From positions 1 through 64,000 of the forward strand of contig NZ_JAUKWH010000006.1 of the NCBI RefSeq assembly GCF_030504625.1: DNA of 64,000 nt. The letters are read 5' to 3'. The position numbers and the translations under genes are program-made. The DNA is from Neisseria sp. MVDL19-042950. GTDB lineage: Bacteria; Pseudomonadota; Gammaproteobacteria; Burkholderiales; Neisseriaceae. This document shows, one piece after another, positions 1 through 8,444 of the stretch (position 1 is its first letter; each line of letters opens with the position of its first letter). Below the pieces are notes generated by a model. That model did no database searches and had not been told where the DNA came from. It saw only the letters and a program-made list of their open reading frames with translations.

Positions 1-1
1 C

Positions 2-424
2 GGCTACATCAAGCTGAAAGACGGCGAGATAGAAATCGGCCAGCCTAAAGTAGCCAGAGTAAAAGCAGCCGCTTGGGAAGTTACGGAAGAGGCGGAACAT
101 AAATATCCGCTCCCCAGATTTACCATTAACAAAGGGGTTGATATCTATTACACGTATGATGATTTAATGCCTGTAGTTAATGCTCCTTTCGATGTCCATT
201 TTGAGGACGGAACGATTATCTCAGGCGTGTTGGATGAAAATGGTTACGCACACATTGAAGATGCGCCAAATGGCAGGTTTCATGTGGTGTTCGGAGAAGA
301 TATAAGAGAATGGAAGCCGGTACAAGAGAAGAAAAAACAAGATGAATCTGCTTATACGGAAGAAGAAATACATCGTGTTTGGTTGAATCAAGAAAACTCG
401 GCACATAAAAAGGAAAAACATTAA
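2..424 (+). CDS. vgrG: VgrG, C-terminal fragment (type VI secretion spike), partial
   Basis: An open frame enters from the left edge and ends at TAA 422-424, so only about 140 C-terminal residues are present. The first residues (GYIKLKDGEIEIGQP, then VKAAAW) resemble the end of the DUF2345 beta-helix that closes many VgrG proteins. A short beta-rich extension follows (PFDVHFEDGTIISGVLDENG...), which looks like the transthyretin-like domains some VgrGs use to hold cargo, and then a charged tail. VgrG trimers form the puncturing tip of the type VI secretion system. The stop overlaps the start of the next gene (TAATG), so the effector is translationally coupled to its probable carrier. The call rests on a fragment and on the downstream effector; the TTR-like fold is inference. 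Confidence 0.75.
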   Translation, partial: GYIKLKDGEIEIGQPKVARVKAAAWEVTEEAEHKYPLPRFTINKGVDIYYTYDDLMPVVNAPFDVHFEDGTIISGVLDENGYAHIEDAPNGRFHVVFGEDIREWKPVQEKKKQDESAYTEEEIHRVWLNQENSAHKKEKH

Positions 425-1992
425 TGGATATGCCAACCATAGAAGATGTGAAACAGTTTCTGAAAACGCTGGTTTTAGGTGAATTTGAGGGAGGCAAACA
501 GCAAAGCTCCACCGCCATTATGGTAAGGGGTTTAGTAGGGTTGATTCCGGGCATTGATCAAATATTAGACGCCCAAGACACCATTGGATTGATATACCGC
601 CTCAAAGAAAAAAACTGGCAATTGGATCAAGATGATTATGCAGATATAGCTTTTACTACTTTTGGATGGATGCCCGAAGTCGGCAGTTTATTTAAAGGTG
701 TACTTAAACCCATATGGCGCAACCGTCATGCCGGAAACGGCGTTCGCAACGGTATTCTTATGCTGGAAGGTGCTCTCGGTAAAAGACACGGTGCATTTAT
801 TGGAAAAGCACGGGATTATGTCAATCATGTCCAAAAATGGAATCAGGCTGTAAATACCGCCATCACTAAAAGTCGTGAAGCCATTGATGCATACTTGGAA
901 ATGCTGAACGTACTTGCTAAGGGCAGCATAACTTTGCGTCCGGTTGACAGATGGCAATGGACACATACCGAGGTAAGTCTCCCTGCATTGCTGGTAAGTT
1001 TGGCTAAAGGACAAATTCCGGTTACAAGAAGATTCAAAGCAAATATGGAGAGTGCCATACTCAGAGGTTCGGAAACTGTTCGGAGGTTTTTGAAGGATTT
1101 GCTGGGAGAACATGCGGAATTGGTAACTGCCGCCATACAGGGAGCGGCATCGCATACCCACCGCAATAAAAACAACCGGCCGGCAGCGGTCGGTATAGCC
1201 GGGCGAAACGCCGCCCAAAAAAGGCAAAAGAATGAAAAAGCCTTAGAGCAGAAACAGCATCCCAAACTGAACAATGGCAAAGATGCCCAAAATGCCGCCA
1301 CCAATAGGGGCAGGGTGGCTTCAGCAGTACAAAATACCGTAGGTTTGGCCGGTAACGCACTTACCGGCATCGTCGGCGAGCATATGGCCGATTATTGGAT
1401 GCTGAAACAGGTCGGAGGCAGAGCGGCTCATGACAAAGGTGGCAAAAGCAGCGGCAGCTGCCATAAAATCAATTACGGCGGCGTGCTGTATCAATTGCAC
1501 GTTCCGTCCGTCAATCCGAAAGGGATAGATTCGCTGTGGAAGGTGGACGGTAAAATAGGCGGCAAGACTTACTGTATCGTTGAAGCGAAAGCGAGTGCGA
1601 CTTCGCTGACAAAATCGTTGGGAGCGTTGCTGACTGATAATCGAGATAAAACGGAGCGTCGGACGGTACAGAATCGGCAGCAGTTACAGATGAGTACACA
1701 ATGGTGTAATGCAAAATTGCAAAAAGGATATAAACAAGTATTAGGAAACTATTCACGCCGAGTGGTTTTTTTCAACTCTGACGCGATAGCAGAACATCTG
1801 GCAGCTTACTCAGAAGTGTTGCAATATGCGGTGGATGTTAAAAAATACAATGAATTATCACAAGTAATGAATAAACACCAAAAACACGAGCCTACAAGGG
1901 TATTTACCGATGCGGATATTGATGCTTGGGTCAAGGCGCGAACGACCGCTCAACCGCCTAAAAAAGCCCGTAAATCTACTAAACAGCGTTAA
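424..1992 (+). CDS. Probable T6SS nuclease effector with C-terminal PoNe-type PD-(D/E)XK domain
   Basis: 522 residues. The N-terminal 60 residues (VRGLVGLIPGIDQILDAQD) match the segment found at the head of many T6SS-linked toxins. The middle is helical and then basic and low-complexity (about 245-300). The C-terminal domain has the restriction-endonuclease-like layout: GEHMADYW around 318, GID near 367-369, and IVEAKA with E387 and K389, which is the D...ExK catalytic signature. The basic tail ends KKARKSTKQR. Downstream genes carry DUF1910/DUF1911, the known immunity partner (PoNi) of PoNe DNases, and this supports a DNA-degrading antibacterial toxin delivered by VgrG. Starts at 424 and 430 are both possible; 424 overlaps the vgrG stop. 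Nuclease activity is inferred from motifs and neighbours. Confidence 0.8.
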   Translation: MDMPTIEDVKQFLKTLVLGEFEGGKQQSSTAIMVRGLVGLIPGIDQILDAQDTIGLIYRLKEKNWQLDQDDYADIAFTTFGWMPEVGSLFKGVLKPIWRNRHAGNGVRNGILMLEGALGKRHGAFIGKARDYVNHVQKWNQAVNTAITKSREAIDAYLEMLNVLAKGSITLRPVDRWQWTHTEVSLPALLVSLAKGQIPVTRRFKANMESAILRGSETVRRFLKDLLGEHAELVTAAIQGAASHTHRNKNNRPAAVGIAGRNAAQKRQKNEKALEQKQHPKLNNGKDAQNAATNRGRVASAVQNTVGLAGNALTGIVGEHMADYWMLKQVGGRAAHDKGGKSSGSCHKINYGGVLYQLHVPSVNPKGIDSLWKVDGKIGGKTYCIVEAKASATSLTKSLGALLTDNRDKTERRTVQNRQQLQMSTQWCNAKLQKGYKQVLGNYSRRVVFFNSDAIAEHLAAYSEVLQYAVDVKKYNELSQVMNKHQKHEPTRVFTDADIDAWVKARTTAQPPKKARKSTKQR

Positions 1993-2015
1993 CTGATTTA
2001 GTCAGGAGTAAGAAA

Positions 2016-3113
2016 ATGAACGATACAGAACAAATCCCTTTTCATATAAAACGCAGACAGCATTTTTTGCATCAAGCAAAATGGGAAAAGGAAATACAGG
2101 AGCGTCCTTCAAACTTACAATTTTGGACTGAAAAATGGAAAAGTGGACGAGTAAATACCCAGTATTTAATTTATCTAAAGACTCATGATGATTGGGATTT
2201 CTTACGTTTAAATTATACAGCAGGCCAACCTATCTTCGAATTGCCGCCAATGTTGGATGACATCATCAATATATTAGAAATCTCTACACAATTTTGGTTG
2301 CAACATGAGAAAGAACTACGAGATATAGGCTATTACTGCGGCCCTCTAAAATGGAATGAAGTCGACGAATATCTGAAAGTCATCCAACTTATTGCCATTT
2401 GTTACCTTCTGCAACGCGAAGATCTGCTGGAGCGGTTGCTGCAAGTGATTCTAGACAACGCGGCCGATGGTTTGGAGCCCGACAGCACCATTGAAGACTT
2501 TTTCTATTACCGTTTTAAAGACCGCCCCGATCCCGAATATGTACAAATGGGCGACCATGCGATTTTGATTTCCGATGCTATTAGGGAAAAAGACAAGGCA
2601 GAAAAAATAACCATCCTTCATGCTTATTTGAAAGACTGGTACCAAGAAATGGTTGGCATGAGTGATTCGGAATACCAATCCCATCTCGACCCCGAACAAA
2701 ACGGTTTTTGCGGCTACTGGAGTTTTGAAGCCGCCGCCATCGCTTATCTGGATGATTTGGACGATACCGAATTGCGGAAATATCCTTATTACCCGAAAGA
2801 TATGGTCGACTGGGCGCGGGAGCAAAAACGGCAACGCTTGCAGGCCGGAGACCGCAGCGGCCACCTGCCGTTGCTGCTGAAAGCGGGAATGCCTGCGCCG
2901 TTTGCAGGCAAATACGGCGTGGACAACTTTATCGGTCATGAAATCATGGTGGGGCAGGGGGAACCGTTACCTGCCGGACGTGTCAGCGCACAATATGATG
3001 AAAACGGTGAGCCCGTGTACCGGCAGGATACCGTTTGGCGGCTGCTGAAACGCGATGACGGCGGTAAGGTGCGGTTTGGCGAAGAAGAATTGCAGCGGTT
3101 GCAACAACATTAG
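2016..3113 (+). CDS. PoNi-like immunity protein 1 (DUF1910/DUF1911)
   Basis: 365 residues, 23 nt after the toxin stop, with SD-like AGGAG before the ATG. No signal peptide, so cytoplasmic, as expected for a protein that blocks a nuclease. The C-terminal half carries the DUF1911 signature GYWSFEAAAIAYLDDLDD followed by YYPKDMVDWA. The N-terminal half fits DUF1910. Being adjacent to the toxin, it is the most likely cognate antidote for the effector at 424-1992. Its last 230 or so residues are almost identical to those of the two paralogues downstream, while residues 18-80 differ strongly. A DUS-pair terminator follows the stop by about 14 nt. Confidence 0.85.
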   Translation: MNDTEQIPFHIKRRQHFLHQAKWEKEIQERPSNLQFWTEKWKSGRVNTQYLIYLKTHDDWDFLRLNYTAGQPIFELPPMLDDIINILEISTQFWLQHEKELRDIGYYCGPLKWNEVDEYLKVIQLIAICYLLQREDLLERLLQVILDNAADGLEPDSTIEDFFYYRFKDRPDPEYVQMGDHAILISDAIREKDKAEKITILHAYLKDWYQEMVGMSDSEYQSHLDPEQNGFCGYWSFEAAAIAYLDDLDDTELRKYPYYPKDMVDWAREQKRQRLQAGDRSGHLPLLLKAGMPAPFAGKYGVDNFIGHEIMVGQGEPLPAGRVSAQYDENGEPVYRQDTVWRLLKRDDGGKVRFGEEELQRLQQH

Positions 3114-3127
3114 CCGGCTATATGCAG

Positions 3128-3165
3128 AGGCCGTCTGAAAAAGCGTAAAACTTTTCAGACGGCCT
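3128..3165 (+). terminator. DUS-pair terminator after immunity gene 1
   Basis: AGGCCGTCTGAAAA and its reverse complement, separated by a short AT-rich loop, form a strong hairpin just after the stop. The same hairpin with the same loop recurs after immunity genes 2 and 3. Homology to the toxin tail begins within a few bases of its 3' side. Confidence 0.8.
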
Positions 3166-3170
3166 TTGTA

Positions 3171-3350
3171 GTACTGCAATATGTTACCGGTACGAAGAAA
3201 TATAATGAATTATTGTGGGCAATGGCCAAGCATCAGAAACACGAACCGACACGGGTGTTTACAGATGTGGAAATTGACTTGTGGGTAAGCAGGCGTACCC
3301 GAGAAAATGTGGGCAAAGGTTCAACTAAAGCTAACAAACGTAAAAAATAA
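3171..3350 (+). pseudogene. Displaced toxin C-terminal fragment 1 (PoNe tail)
   Basis: Read from 3171, the frame gives LQYVTGTKKYNELL, then KHQKHEPTRVFTD, and ends KANKRKK with TAA at 3348-3350. This is colinear with the last 60 residues of the effector at 424-1992 (LQYAVDVKKYNELS, KHQKHEPTRVFTD). There is no start codon or ribosome site at its head; it begins directly after the DUS-pair terminator. I read it as the 3' scar of a second toxin whose upstream part was lost or never acquired while its immunity gene was kept. Its final 20 residues (SRRTRENVGKG...) differ from those of the intact toxin, so it came from a different toxin allele. Confidence 0.8.
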
Positions 3351-3368
3351 CTTCACAGGAATATGAAA

Positions 3369-4469
3369 ATGAACGAAATCGAGGAACAAAAACGGTTTAA
3401 TCAAAAGCGTAGACAGCATTTTTTGAGCAAGGATAGATACTTAAACAAACTTTTATTATTCAAAAAAAACATAATAATTAACAATGATGATTGGGAAAGT
3501 AACGATTTAGAAAGAAGAAACTTCTTTAAATATAAAGCTGATGATTTGTGGGATTTGTTAAGAATAGACTATACGGCAGGAGAACCTATTTCTAAACTGC
3601 CTTTAGTACTAGATGAAATCATCAACGTATTGGAAGTTTCCTCTCAATTCTGGCAACAAAACAAAGAAGCCTTAAATCAGATTGGTTACTATACAGCTCC
3701 TATGCCGTGGTTCTATGTTGAACACTATCTAAAAGTTCTCGGATTAATTTCCGTTTGCTATCTTCTGCAACGTGAAGATCTGTTGAAGCGGTTGCTGCAA
3801 GTGATTCTAGACAACGCGGCCGATGGTTTGGAGCCCGACAGCACTATCGAAGACTTTTTCTATTACCGTTTTAAAGACAGGGAAGACCCCGATTATGTGC
3901 AGTTTGGTGAATATGCGGCTTTATTGTCCAATGCCATGCGCGACGATGACAAAGCCAAACAGTTGCGCTATCTCGATACTTATCTGAAAGACTGGTACCA
4001 AGAAATGGTAGGTATGAGTGATTTGGAATACCAATCCCATCTCGACCCCGAACAAAACGGTTTTTGCGGCTACTGGAGTTTTGAAGCTGCCGCCATCGCT
4101 TATCTGGATGATTTGGACGATACCGAATTGCGGAAATATCCTTATTACCCGAAAGATATGGTCGACTGGGCGCGGGAGCAAAAACGGCAACGCTTGCAGG
4201 CCGAAGATCGCAGCGGCCACCTGCCGTTGCTATTGAAAGCGGGAATGTCTGCGCCGTTTGCAGGCAAATACGACGTGGACAACTTTATCGGTCATGAAAT
4301 CATGGTGGGGCAGGGGGAACCGTTACCTGCCGGACGTGTCAGCGCACAATATGATGAAAACGGCGAGCCCGTGTACCGGCAGGATACCGTTTGGCGGCTG
4401 TTGAAACGCGATGACGGCGGTAAGGTGCGGTTTGGCGAAGAAGAATTGCAGCGGTTGCAGCAACATTAG
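3369..4469 (+). CDS. PoNi-like immunity protein 2 (DUF1910/DUF1911)
   Basis: 366 residues from ATG 3369. An ATG at 3363 is also in frame, but the ACAGGA ribosome site at 3355-3360 is better spaced for 3369, and the protein then begins MNEIEEQ, in register with the MNDTEQ of the paralogues. It has the DUF1911 motif GYWSFEAAAIAYLDDLDD and an almost identical C-terminal third. Residues 20-230 or so are the most divergent of the three copies (for example the FGEYAALLSNAMRDDDKAK segment). It sits directly behind toxin tail 1, so it is probably the antidote to that lost toxin and now an orphan immunity gene protecting against neighbours that still carry it. Confidence 0.85.
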   Translation: MNEIEEQKRFNQKRRQHFLSKDRYLNKLLLFKKNIIINNDDWESNDLERRNFFKYKADDLWDLLRIDYTAGEPISKLPLVLDEIINVLEVSSQFWQQNKEALNQIGYYTAPMPWFYVEHYLKVLGLISVCYLLQREDLLKRLLQVILDNAADGLEPDSTIEDFFYYRFKDREDPDYVQFGEYAALLSNAMRDDDKAKQLRYLDTYLKDWYQEMVGMSDLEYQSHLDPEQNGFCGYWSFEAAAIAYLDDLDDTELRKYPYYPKDMVDWAREQKRQRLQAEDRSGHLPLLLKAGMSAPFAGKYDVDNFIGHEIMVGQGEPLPAGRVSAQYDENGEPVYRQDTVWRLLKRDDGGKVRFGEEELQRLQQH

Positions 4470-4483
4470 CCGGCTATATGCAG

Positions 4484-4521
4484 AGGCCGTCTGAAAAAGC
4501 GTAAAACTTTTCAGACGGCCT
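4484..4521 (+). terminator. DUS-pair terminator after immunity gene 2
   Basis: The same hairpin as at 3128-3165, including its loop, 15 nt after the stop. A second toxin-tail fragment begins within about six bases of its 3' side. Confidence 0.8.
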
Positions 4522-4526
4522 TTGTA

Positions 4527-4703
4527 TTACTGCAATATGTTACCGGTACGAAGAAATATAATGAATTATTGTGGGCAATGGCCAAACACCAGAAACACGA
4601 GCCCACACGGGTGTTTACCGATGTGGATATTGATGCTTGGGTCAAGACACGGACGACCGCTCAACCGTCTAAAAAAGCCCGTAAATCTACTAAACAGCGT
4701 TAA
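4527..4703 (+). pseudogene. Displaced toxin C-terminal fragment 2 (PoNe tail)
   Basis: The frame from 4527 reads LLQYVTGTKKYNELL, KHQKHEPTRVFTDVDID, and ends KKARKSTKQR with TAA at 4701-4703. The first half matches tail 1; the end matches the intact toxin. The 25 bases after its stop are the same as those after the intact toxin, leading into an immunity gene with the same first 17 codons. It is therefore a mosaic scar: a recombined 3' toxin end still attached to its immunity gene, with no start codon of its own. Confidence 0.8.
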
Positions 4704-4726
4704 CTGATTTAGTCAGGAGTAAGAAA

Positions 4727-5824
4727 ATGAACGATACAGAACAAATCCCTTTTCATATAAAACGCAGACAGCATTTCTTAAGTGAAGATAGGTGGATAGA
4801 AATGCATAAAAGACTAGAGGATAATCTTGATATGTTTGCAGAAATAGAGTCTTCAACAGATTTGGATGAACGGCAAACATTATTTTATAAAGCAAAAATA
4901 TTATGGGATTTTTTAAAGATCAAATACACTGCTGGAGCATTTATTTCAGAATTACCACCAATATTGGATGACATCATTAATGCACTAGAAATCTCTACGC
5001 AATTTTGGCTAGAAAATAAAGAAGAACTGTTAGATATAGGCTATTACTGCGGCCCTCTAAAATGGAATGAAGCCGACGAATATCTGAAAGTCATCCAACT
5101 TATTGCCGTTTGTTACCTATTGCATCGTGAGGACCTGCTGGAGCGGTTGCTGCAAGTGATTCTAGACAATGCGGCCGATGGTTTGGAGCCCGACAGCACC
5201 ATCGAAGACTTTTTCTATTACCGTTTTAAAGACCGCCCCGATCCTGAATATGTACAAATGGGCGACCATGCGATTTTGATTTCCGATGCTATTAGGGAAA
5301 AAGACAAGGCAGAAAAAATAACCATCCTTCATGCTTATTTGAAAGACTGGTACCAAGAAATGGTTGGTATGAGTGATTTGGAATACCAATCCCATCTCGA
5401 CCCCGAACAAAACGGTTTTTGCGGCTACTGGAGTTTTGAAGCCGCCGCCATCGCTTATCTGGATGATTTGGACGATACCGAATTGCGGAAATATCCTTAT
5501 TACCCGAAAGATATGGTCGACTGGGCGCGGGAGCAAAAACGGCAACGCTTACAGGCCGAAGATCGCAGCGGCCACCTGCCGTTGCTATTGAAAGCGGGAA
5601 TGTCTGCGCCGTTTGCAGGCAAATACGGCGTGGACAACTTTATCGGCCATGAAATCATGGTGGAACAAGGGGAACCGTTACCCGCCGGACGTGTCAGCGC
5701 AGAATATGATGAAAACGGCGATCCCGTTTACCGGCAGGATACCGTTTGGCGGCTATTGAAACGCGACGACGGCCGTAAGGTGCGGTTTGGCGAAGAAGAA
5801 TTGCAGCGGTTGCAGCAACATTAG
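4727..5824 (+). CDS. PoNi-like immunity protein 3 (DUF1910/DUF1911)
   Basis: 365 residues, with the same leader (AGTCAGGAGTAAGAAA) and first 17 codons as copy 1. It diverges over residues 18-80 and then returns to near identity, including the segment YYCGPLKWNE and the whole DUF1911 part (GYWSFEAAAIAYLDDLDD). It follows toxin tail 2 and is probably an orphan immunity gene specific for a toxin variant no longer present. The variable N-terminal stretch is the likely specificity region; that is inference. Confidence 0.85.
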   Translation: MNDTEQIPFHIKRRQHFLSEDRWIEMHKRLEDNLDMFAEIESSTDLDERQTLFYKAKILWDFLKIKYTAGAFISELPPILDDIINALEISTQFWLENKEELLDIGYYCGPLKWNEADEYLKVIQLIAVCYLLHREDLLERLLQVILDNAADGLEPDSTIEDFFYYRFKDRPDPEYVQMGDHAILISDAIREKDKAEKITILHAYLKDWYQEMVGMSDLEYQSHLDPEQNGFCGYWSFEAAAIAYLDDLDDTELRKYPYYPKDMVDWAREQKRQRLQAEDRSGHLPLLLKAGMSAPFAGKYGVDNFIGHEIMVEQGEPLPAGRVSAEYDENGDPVYRQDTVWRLLKRDDGRKVRFGEEELQRLQQH

Positions 5825-5838
5825 CCGGCTATATGTAG

Positions 5839-5876
5839 AGGCCGTCTGAAAAAGCGTAAAACTTTTCAGACGGCCT
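5839..5876 (+). terminator. DUS-pair terminator between immunity gene 3 and efeB
   Basis: AGGCCGTCTGAAAA and TTTTCAGACGGCCT are inverted around a short loop. It lies between convergent genes and probably ends transcription in both directions. Confidence 0.8.
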
Positions 5877-5900
5877 CAAGTTATCCGGTTTGAAAGCCAA

Positions 5901-7178
5901 TCAAACACCTAAGAGGCTTTGGCCGAAGAAACCGCCTTTTTCAACGCCCGGCAGCGTGAAGAAATAGCCGCCGCCGAAGGGGCTGATGTATTCTTCCAGC
6001 GGCTCGGTATCGAGCAGTTTTTGCACGAAGATGAAGCCGTCTTCCAGATTGGCCTGATAGCAGATGAACACCAAACCGACATCGAGTTGGCCGGCTTTGG
6101 AGAGGCCGCGCGAATAGTTGTAAGGTCGTCTGAAAAGTTGGTGTTTCTTCATAAATTCGGGGTCGCGCGGGTTGGCGACGCGTATGTGGCTGTCTTTGGG
6201 AATCACTTTGCCTTCAGGGTCTTTTTTGTAATCGGGCGTGTCGTTTTCGTATTTCATGCCCAGCGGTGCGCCGCTGTATTTTTCGCGTCCGAAAATGGTT
6301 TCCTGCTCTTGCAGCGGTGTTCTGTCCCAAAATTCGACGAAGTGGCGGATGATGCGCACGGCTTGGTAGCTGCCGTTTTTCGTCCACGCGGGTTCGTCTT
6401 GGCTGTTGGGGGCGATGCCCGTCCATAACACCTGATCGGCGGTTTTTGGGTCGGTTACGTTGGGGTTGGCGGTGCCGTCGTGGAAGCCGAGCAGGTTGCG
6501 CGGGGCGGAACCGGGGGCGGATTTGGGCAGGAAGCCGTCTATGCTCCAGCGGATGATGGCGTATCGGGCGGTGTTTTTGATGATGTCGCGCAGGGCGTTT
6601 TGGCAGGTTTCGGGGGTGAACGCGCAGATTTGCAGGCTGATGTCGCCGTCGCACCAGTCGGCTTGCAGCTTGTCGTTGAAGAAGTCTTTCATTTCCTGCA
6701 AGTGTTTGGGTTTTTTGGCGGCGAGTCCGAAACGTTGGTCAAACAGGCTGGCGCCGACGCTCAGGGTAATGGTTAATCCGTCGGGGCGGATGGTTTTGCC
6801 GAGTATGCCGCTGCCGGAAGGCGGCAGTTTGGCATCGCCGTCTTGCAGTTCGCCGCCTTGGGTGAGGAATTCGGTGCGGGCGGTGATGATGCGGAACAGT
6901 TTTTCCAAGTCTTTCGGGGTTTTGGCGAGCACGTCGAAAGCGGCCATGATGCCGAATTGTTGGTGCGGGGTGGTGATGCCTGCTTGGTGTTGGCCGTAGC
7001 AGTCGTAGCTTTCGGTCGAATGTTCCAAGTTGGCGGCTTTTTCTTCGTTACGGCCTTTTTTTTCTCCCCATGTGAAACCGCCTGCCGCTGCGGCTGCTCC
7101 GGTGGCGGCTGCGGCAACGGCGGCCTTGAGGAAAGTACGTTTTTCGGGTTGGATAGGGGGTTGGTTTTCGTTGCTCAT
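5901..7178 (-). CDS. efeB: EfeB, DyP-type haem peroxidase / deferrochelatase
   Basis: 425 residues. The dye-decolourising-peroxidase hallmark GFHDGTANP lies near residue 235, giving the distal catalytic Asp. EfeB is the periplasmic haem-binding member of the EfeUOB ferrous/ferric iron uptake system and has been proposed to take iron from haem. The leader is Tat-like (KRTFLKAA followed by an Ala-rich hydrophobic stretch), but the expected arginine pair reads KR. It is the last gene of efeU-efeO-efeB, 82 bp after efeO, and the gap holds an imperfect DUS pair. Confidence 0.93.
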   Translation of the reverse strand: MSNENQPPIQPEKRTFLKAAVAAAATGAAAAAGGFTWGEKKGRNEEKAANLEHSTESYDCYGQHQAGITTPHQQFGIMAAFDVLAKTPKDLEKLFRIITARTEFLTQGGELQDGDAKLPPSGSGILGKTIRPDGLTITLSVGASLFDQRFGLAAKKPKHLQEMKDFFNDKLQADWCDGDISLQICAFTPETCQNALRDIIKNTARYAIIRWSIDGFLPKSAPGSAPRNLLGFHDGTANPNVTDPKTADQVLWTGIAPNSQDEPAWTKNGSYQAVRIIRHFVEFWDRTPLQEQETIFGREKYSGAPLGMKYENDTPDYKKDPEGKVIPKDSHIRVANPRDPEFMKKHQLFRRPYNYSRGLSKAGQLDVGLVFICYQANLEDGFIFVQKLLDTEPLEEYISPFGGGYFFTLPGVEKGGFFGQSLLGV

Positions 7179-7260
7179 GATGTTTTTGCTGTGAGGGTAT
7201 TTTCAGACGGCCTCAAGCAATTGATGCTTGGGAAGCCGTCTGAAATATGGCTGTAAAAGG

Positions 7261-8430
7261 TTAGTTCAAACCGAGTGTGCCGCGCAGTTTGGCTAAGTCT
7301 TCGGCCAAGCTGTTGATCGGCGCTTGCAGGGTTTTGCGGTCGGTTTCGCTGAGTTTGTCGTAGGTTTCAAAGCCGTCGGCGGTTTTGTATTTCATCAGAA
7401 TGTCGTTGACGGCTTTGAAGTTGGCATCGACGTTATCGAGCAGAGCTTTGTTTTTCTCGGCAATCAGCGGGCGGAACAGATCGACGATTTTTTGTGCGCC
7501 TTCCATGTTGGCGTTGAAGTCGCTCAAGTCGGTGTGGCTGTAACGGTCTTCTTCGCCGCTGATTTTGCTGTTGGCCACTTCTTCAATCAATACGGCCGCG
7601 CCGCCGACTACTTTGTTGGGCGGGAAGGTCAGCACGTCGATTTCCTGTTTGAGTTTTTTCACGTCTTGTTCGAGCTTGTCGGCCATGGCTTCAACGCCTT
7701 TGGTGGTTTTTTCAATCCACAAGGCGTGTTCGATGCGGTGGAAGCCGCTGAAGGCCGGGTCTTTGGGGCCGGCTTTGAAGTCGTCTTCACGCGCGTCGAT
7801 GGCGGGGTCGAGTTCGTTAAACAGTTCGGCAATCGGCTCGATGCGTTCGTAGTGGGTGCGGGTGTCGGCAAACATGGCTTTGGCTTTGTCGATTTCGCCC
7901 GCTTTCACGGCGGCAACGAAAGCGGCGGTTTTGCTGACCAGTTGGTCGGCTTCCTGTTGAACGTAGGTTTTGTAGTCGGCCAGTGGTTGGGCGAGTTTGG
8001 CCATATCCGCTTCGCCGCCCGCTTGTTTGAAGCCGCTGTCGGTTACGGTGAGTTTGCCGCGCGGGTTGTTGAGTAGGCCGCAGGTCATTTCGTATTCGCC
8101 GGGTAGCAGAGTAACGGTCATTTTGTCGGCAAGGCCGGGGGCAATGTTTTCACGTTCGTCCACCACCATCACGCCTTTTAAGATTTCCCATTCGAGCTTG
8201 CGGCTGCTGTTGTTTTTGATGTTGAACACCACTTCGCCGCTGGGTACGGTTAATTCCATCGGTTCGCATTTTTCATCGTTGACCGCCATATTGAAGCTGC
8301 CGTCTTGTGCTTTGGTTTCGGCCGGCGCGCCGGATGCGGGCGCGGCGGTTTTTTCGGCTTCTGGCGGTTGGCAGGCGGTAAGGCCGAGTGCCAGCAGCAC
8401 GGATAAAGCGGTGATATTCAGTTTCTTCAT
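7261..8430 (-). CDS. efeO: EfeO, iron-uptake periplasmic lipoprotein (cupredoxin + M75 domain)
   Basis: 389 residues from ATG 8428-8430. The start gives a clear lipoprotein signal ([20 protein letters not shown], lipobox LTAC). The frame stays open further upstream into efeU, but that part encodes nothing recognisable. Residues 45-140 form the cupredoxin-like domain. The rest is the M75 (imelysin-like) domain with its HRIEHALW metal motif around residue 230. EfeO binds iron in the periplasm and passes it to the EfeU permease. It lies 14 bp after efeU. Unlike the E. coli protein, this one is predicted to be lipid-anchored. Confidence 0.92.
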   Translation of the reverse strand: MKKLNITALSVLLALGLTACQPPEAEKTAAPASGAPAETKAQDGSFNMAVNDEKCEPMELTVPSGEVVFNIKNNSSRKLEWEILKGVMVVDERENIAPGLADKMTVTLLPGEYEMTCGLLNNPRGKLTVTDSGFKQAGGEADMAKLAQPLADYKTYVQQEADQLVSKTAAFVAAVKAGEIDKAKAMFADTRTHYERIEPIAELFNELDPAIDAREDDFKAGPKDPAFSGFHRIEHALWIEKTTKGVEAMADKLEQDVKKLKQEIDVLTFPPNKVVGGAAVLIEEVANSKISGEEDRYSHTDLSDFNANMEGAQKIVDLFRPLIAEKNKALLDNVDANFKAVNDILMKYKTADGFETYDKLSETDRKTLQAPINSLAEDLAKLRGTLGLN

Positions 8431-8444
8431 GTTTGACCTCTTTC

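Noticed and set aside
3128-5876. Near-identical immunity genes as an assembly duplication
   Set aside because: The three copies differ strongly in their N-terminal parts and the two toxin tails differ from each other, so they are true paralogues.
7324-8076. A 250-codon open frame opposite efeO
   Set aside because: It mirrors the real gene, has a Phe/Val/Gly-rich composition typical of antisense frames in GC-rich genes, and has no ribosome site or family motif.
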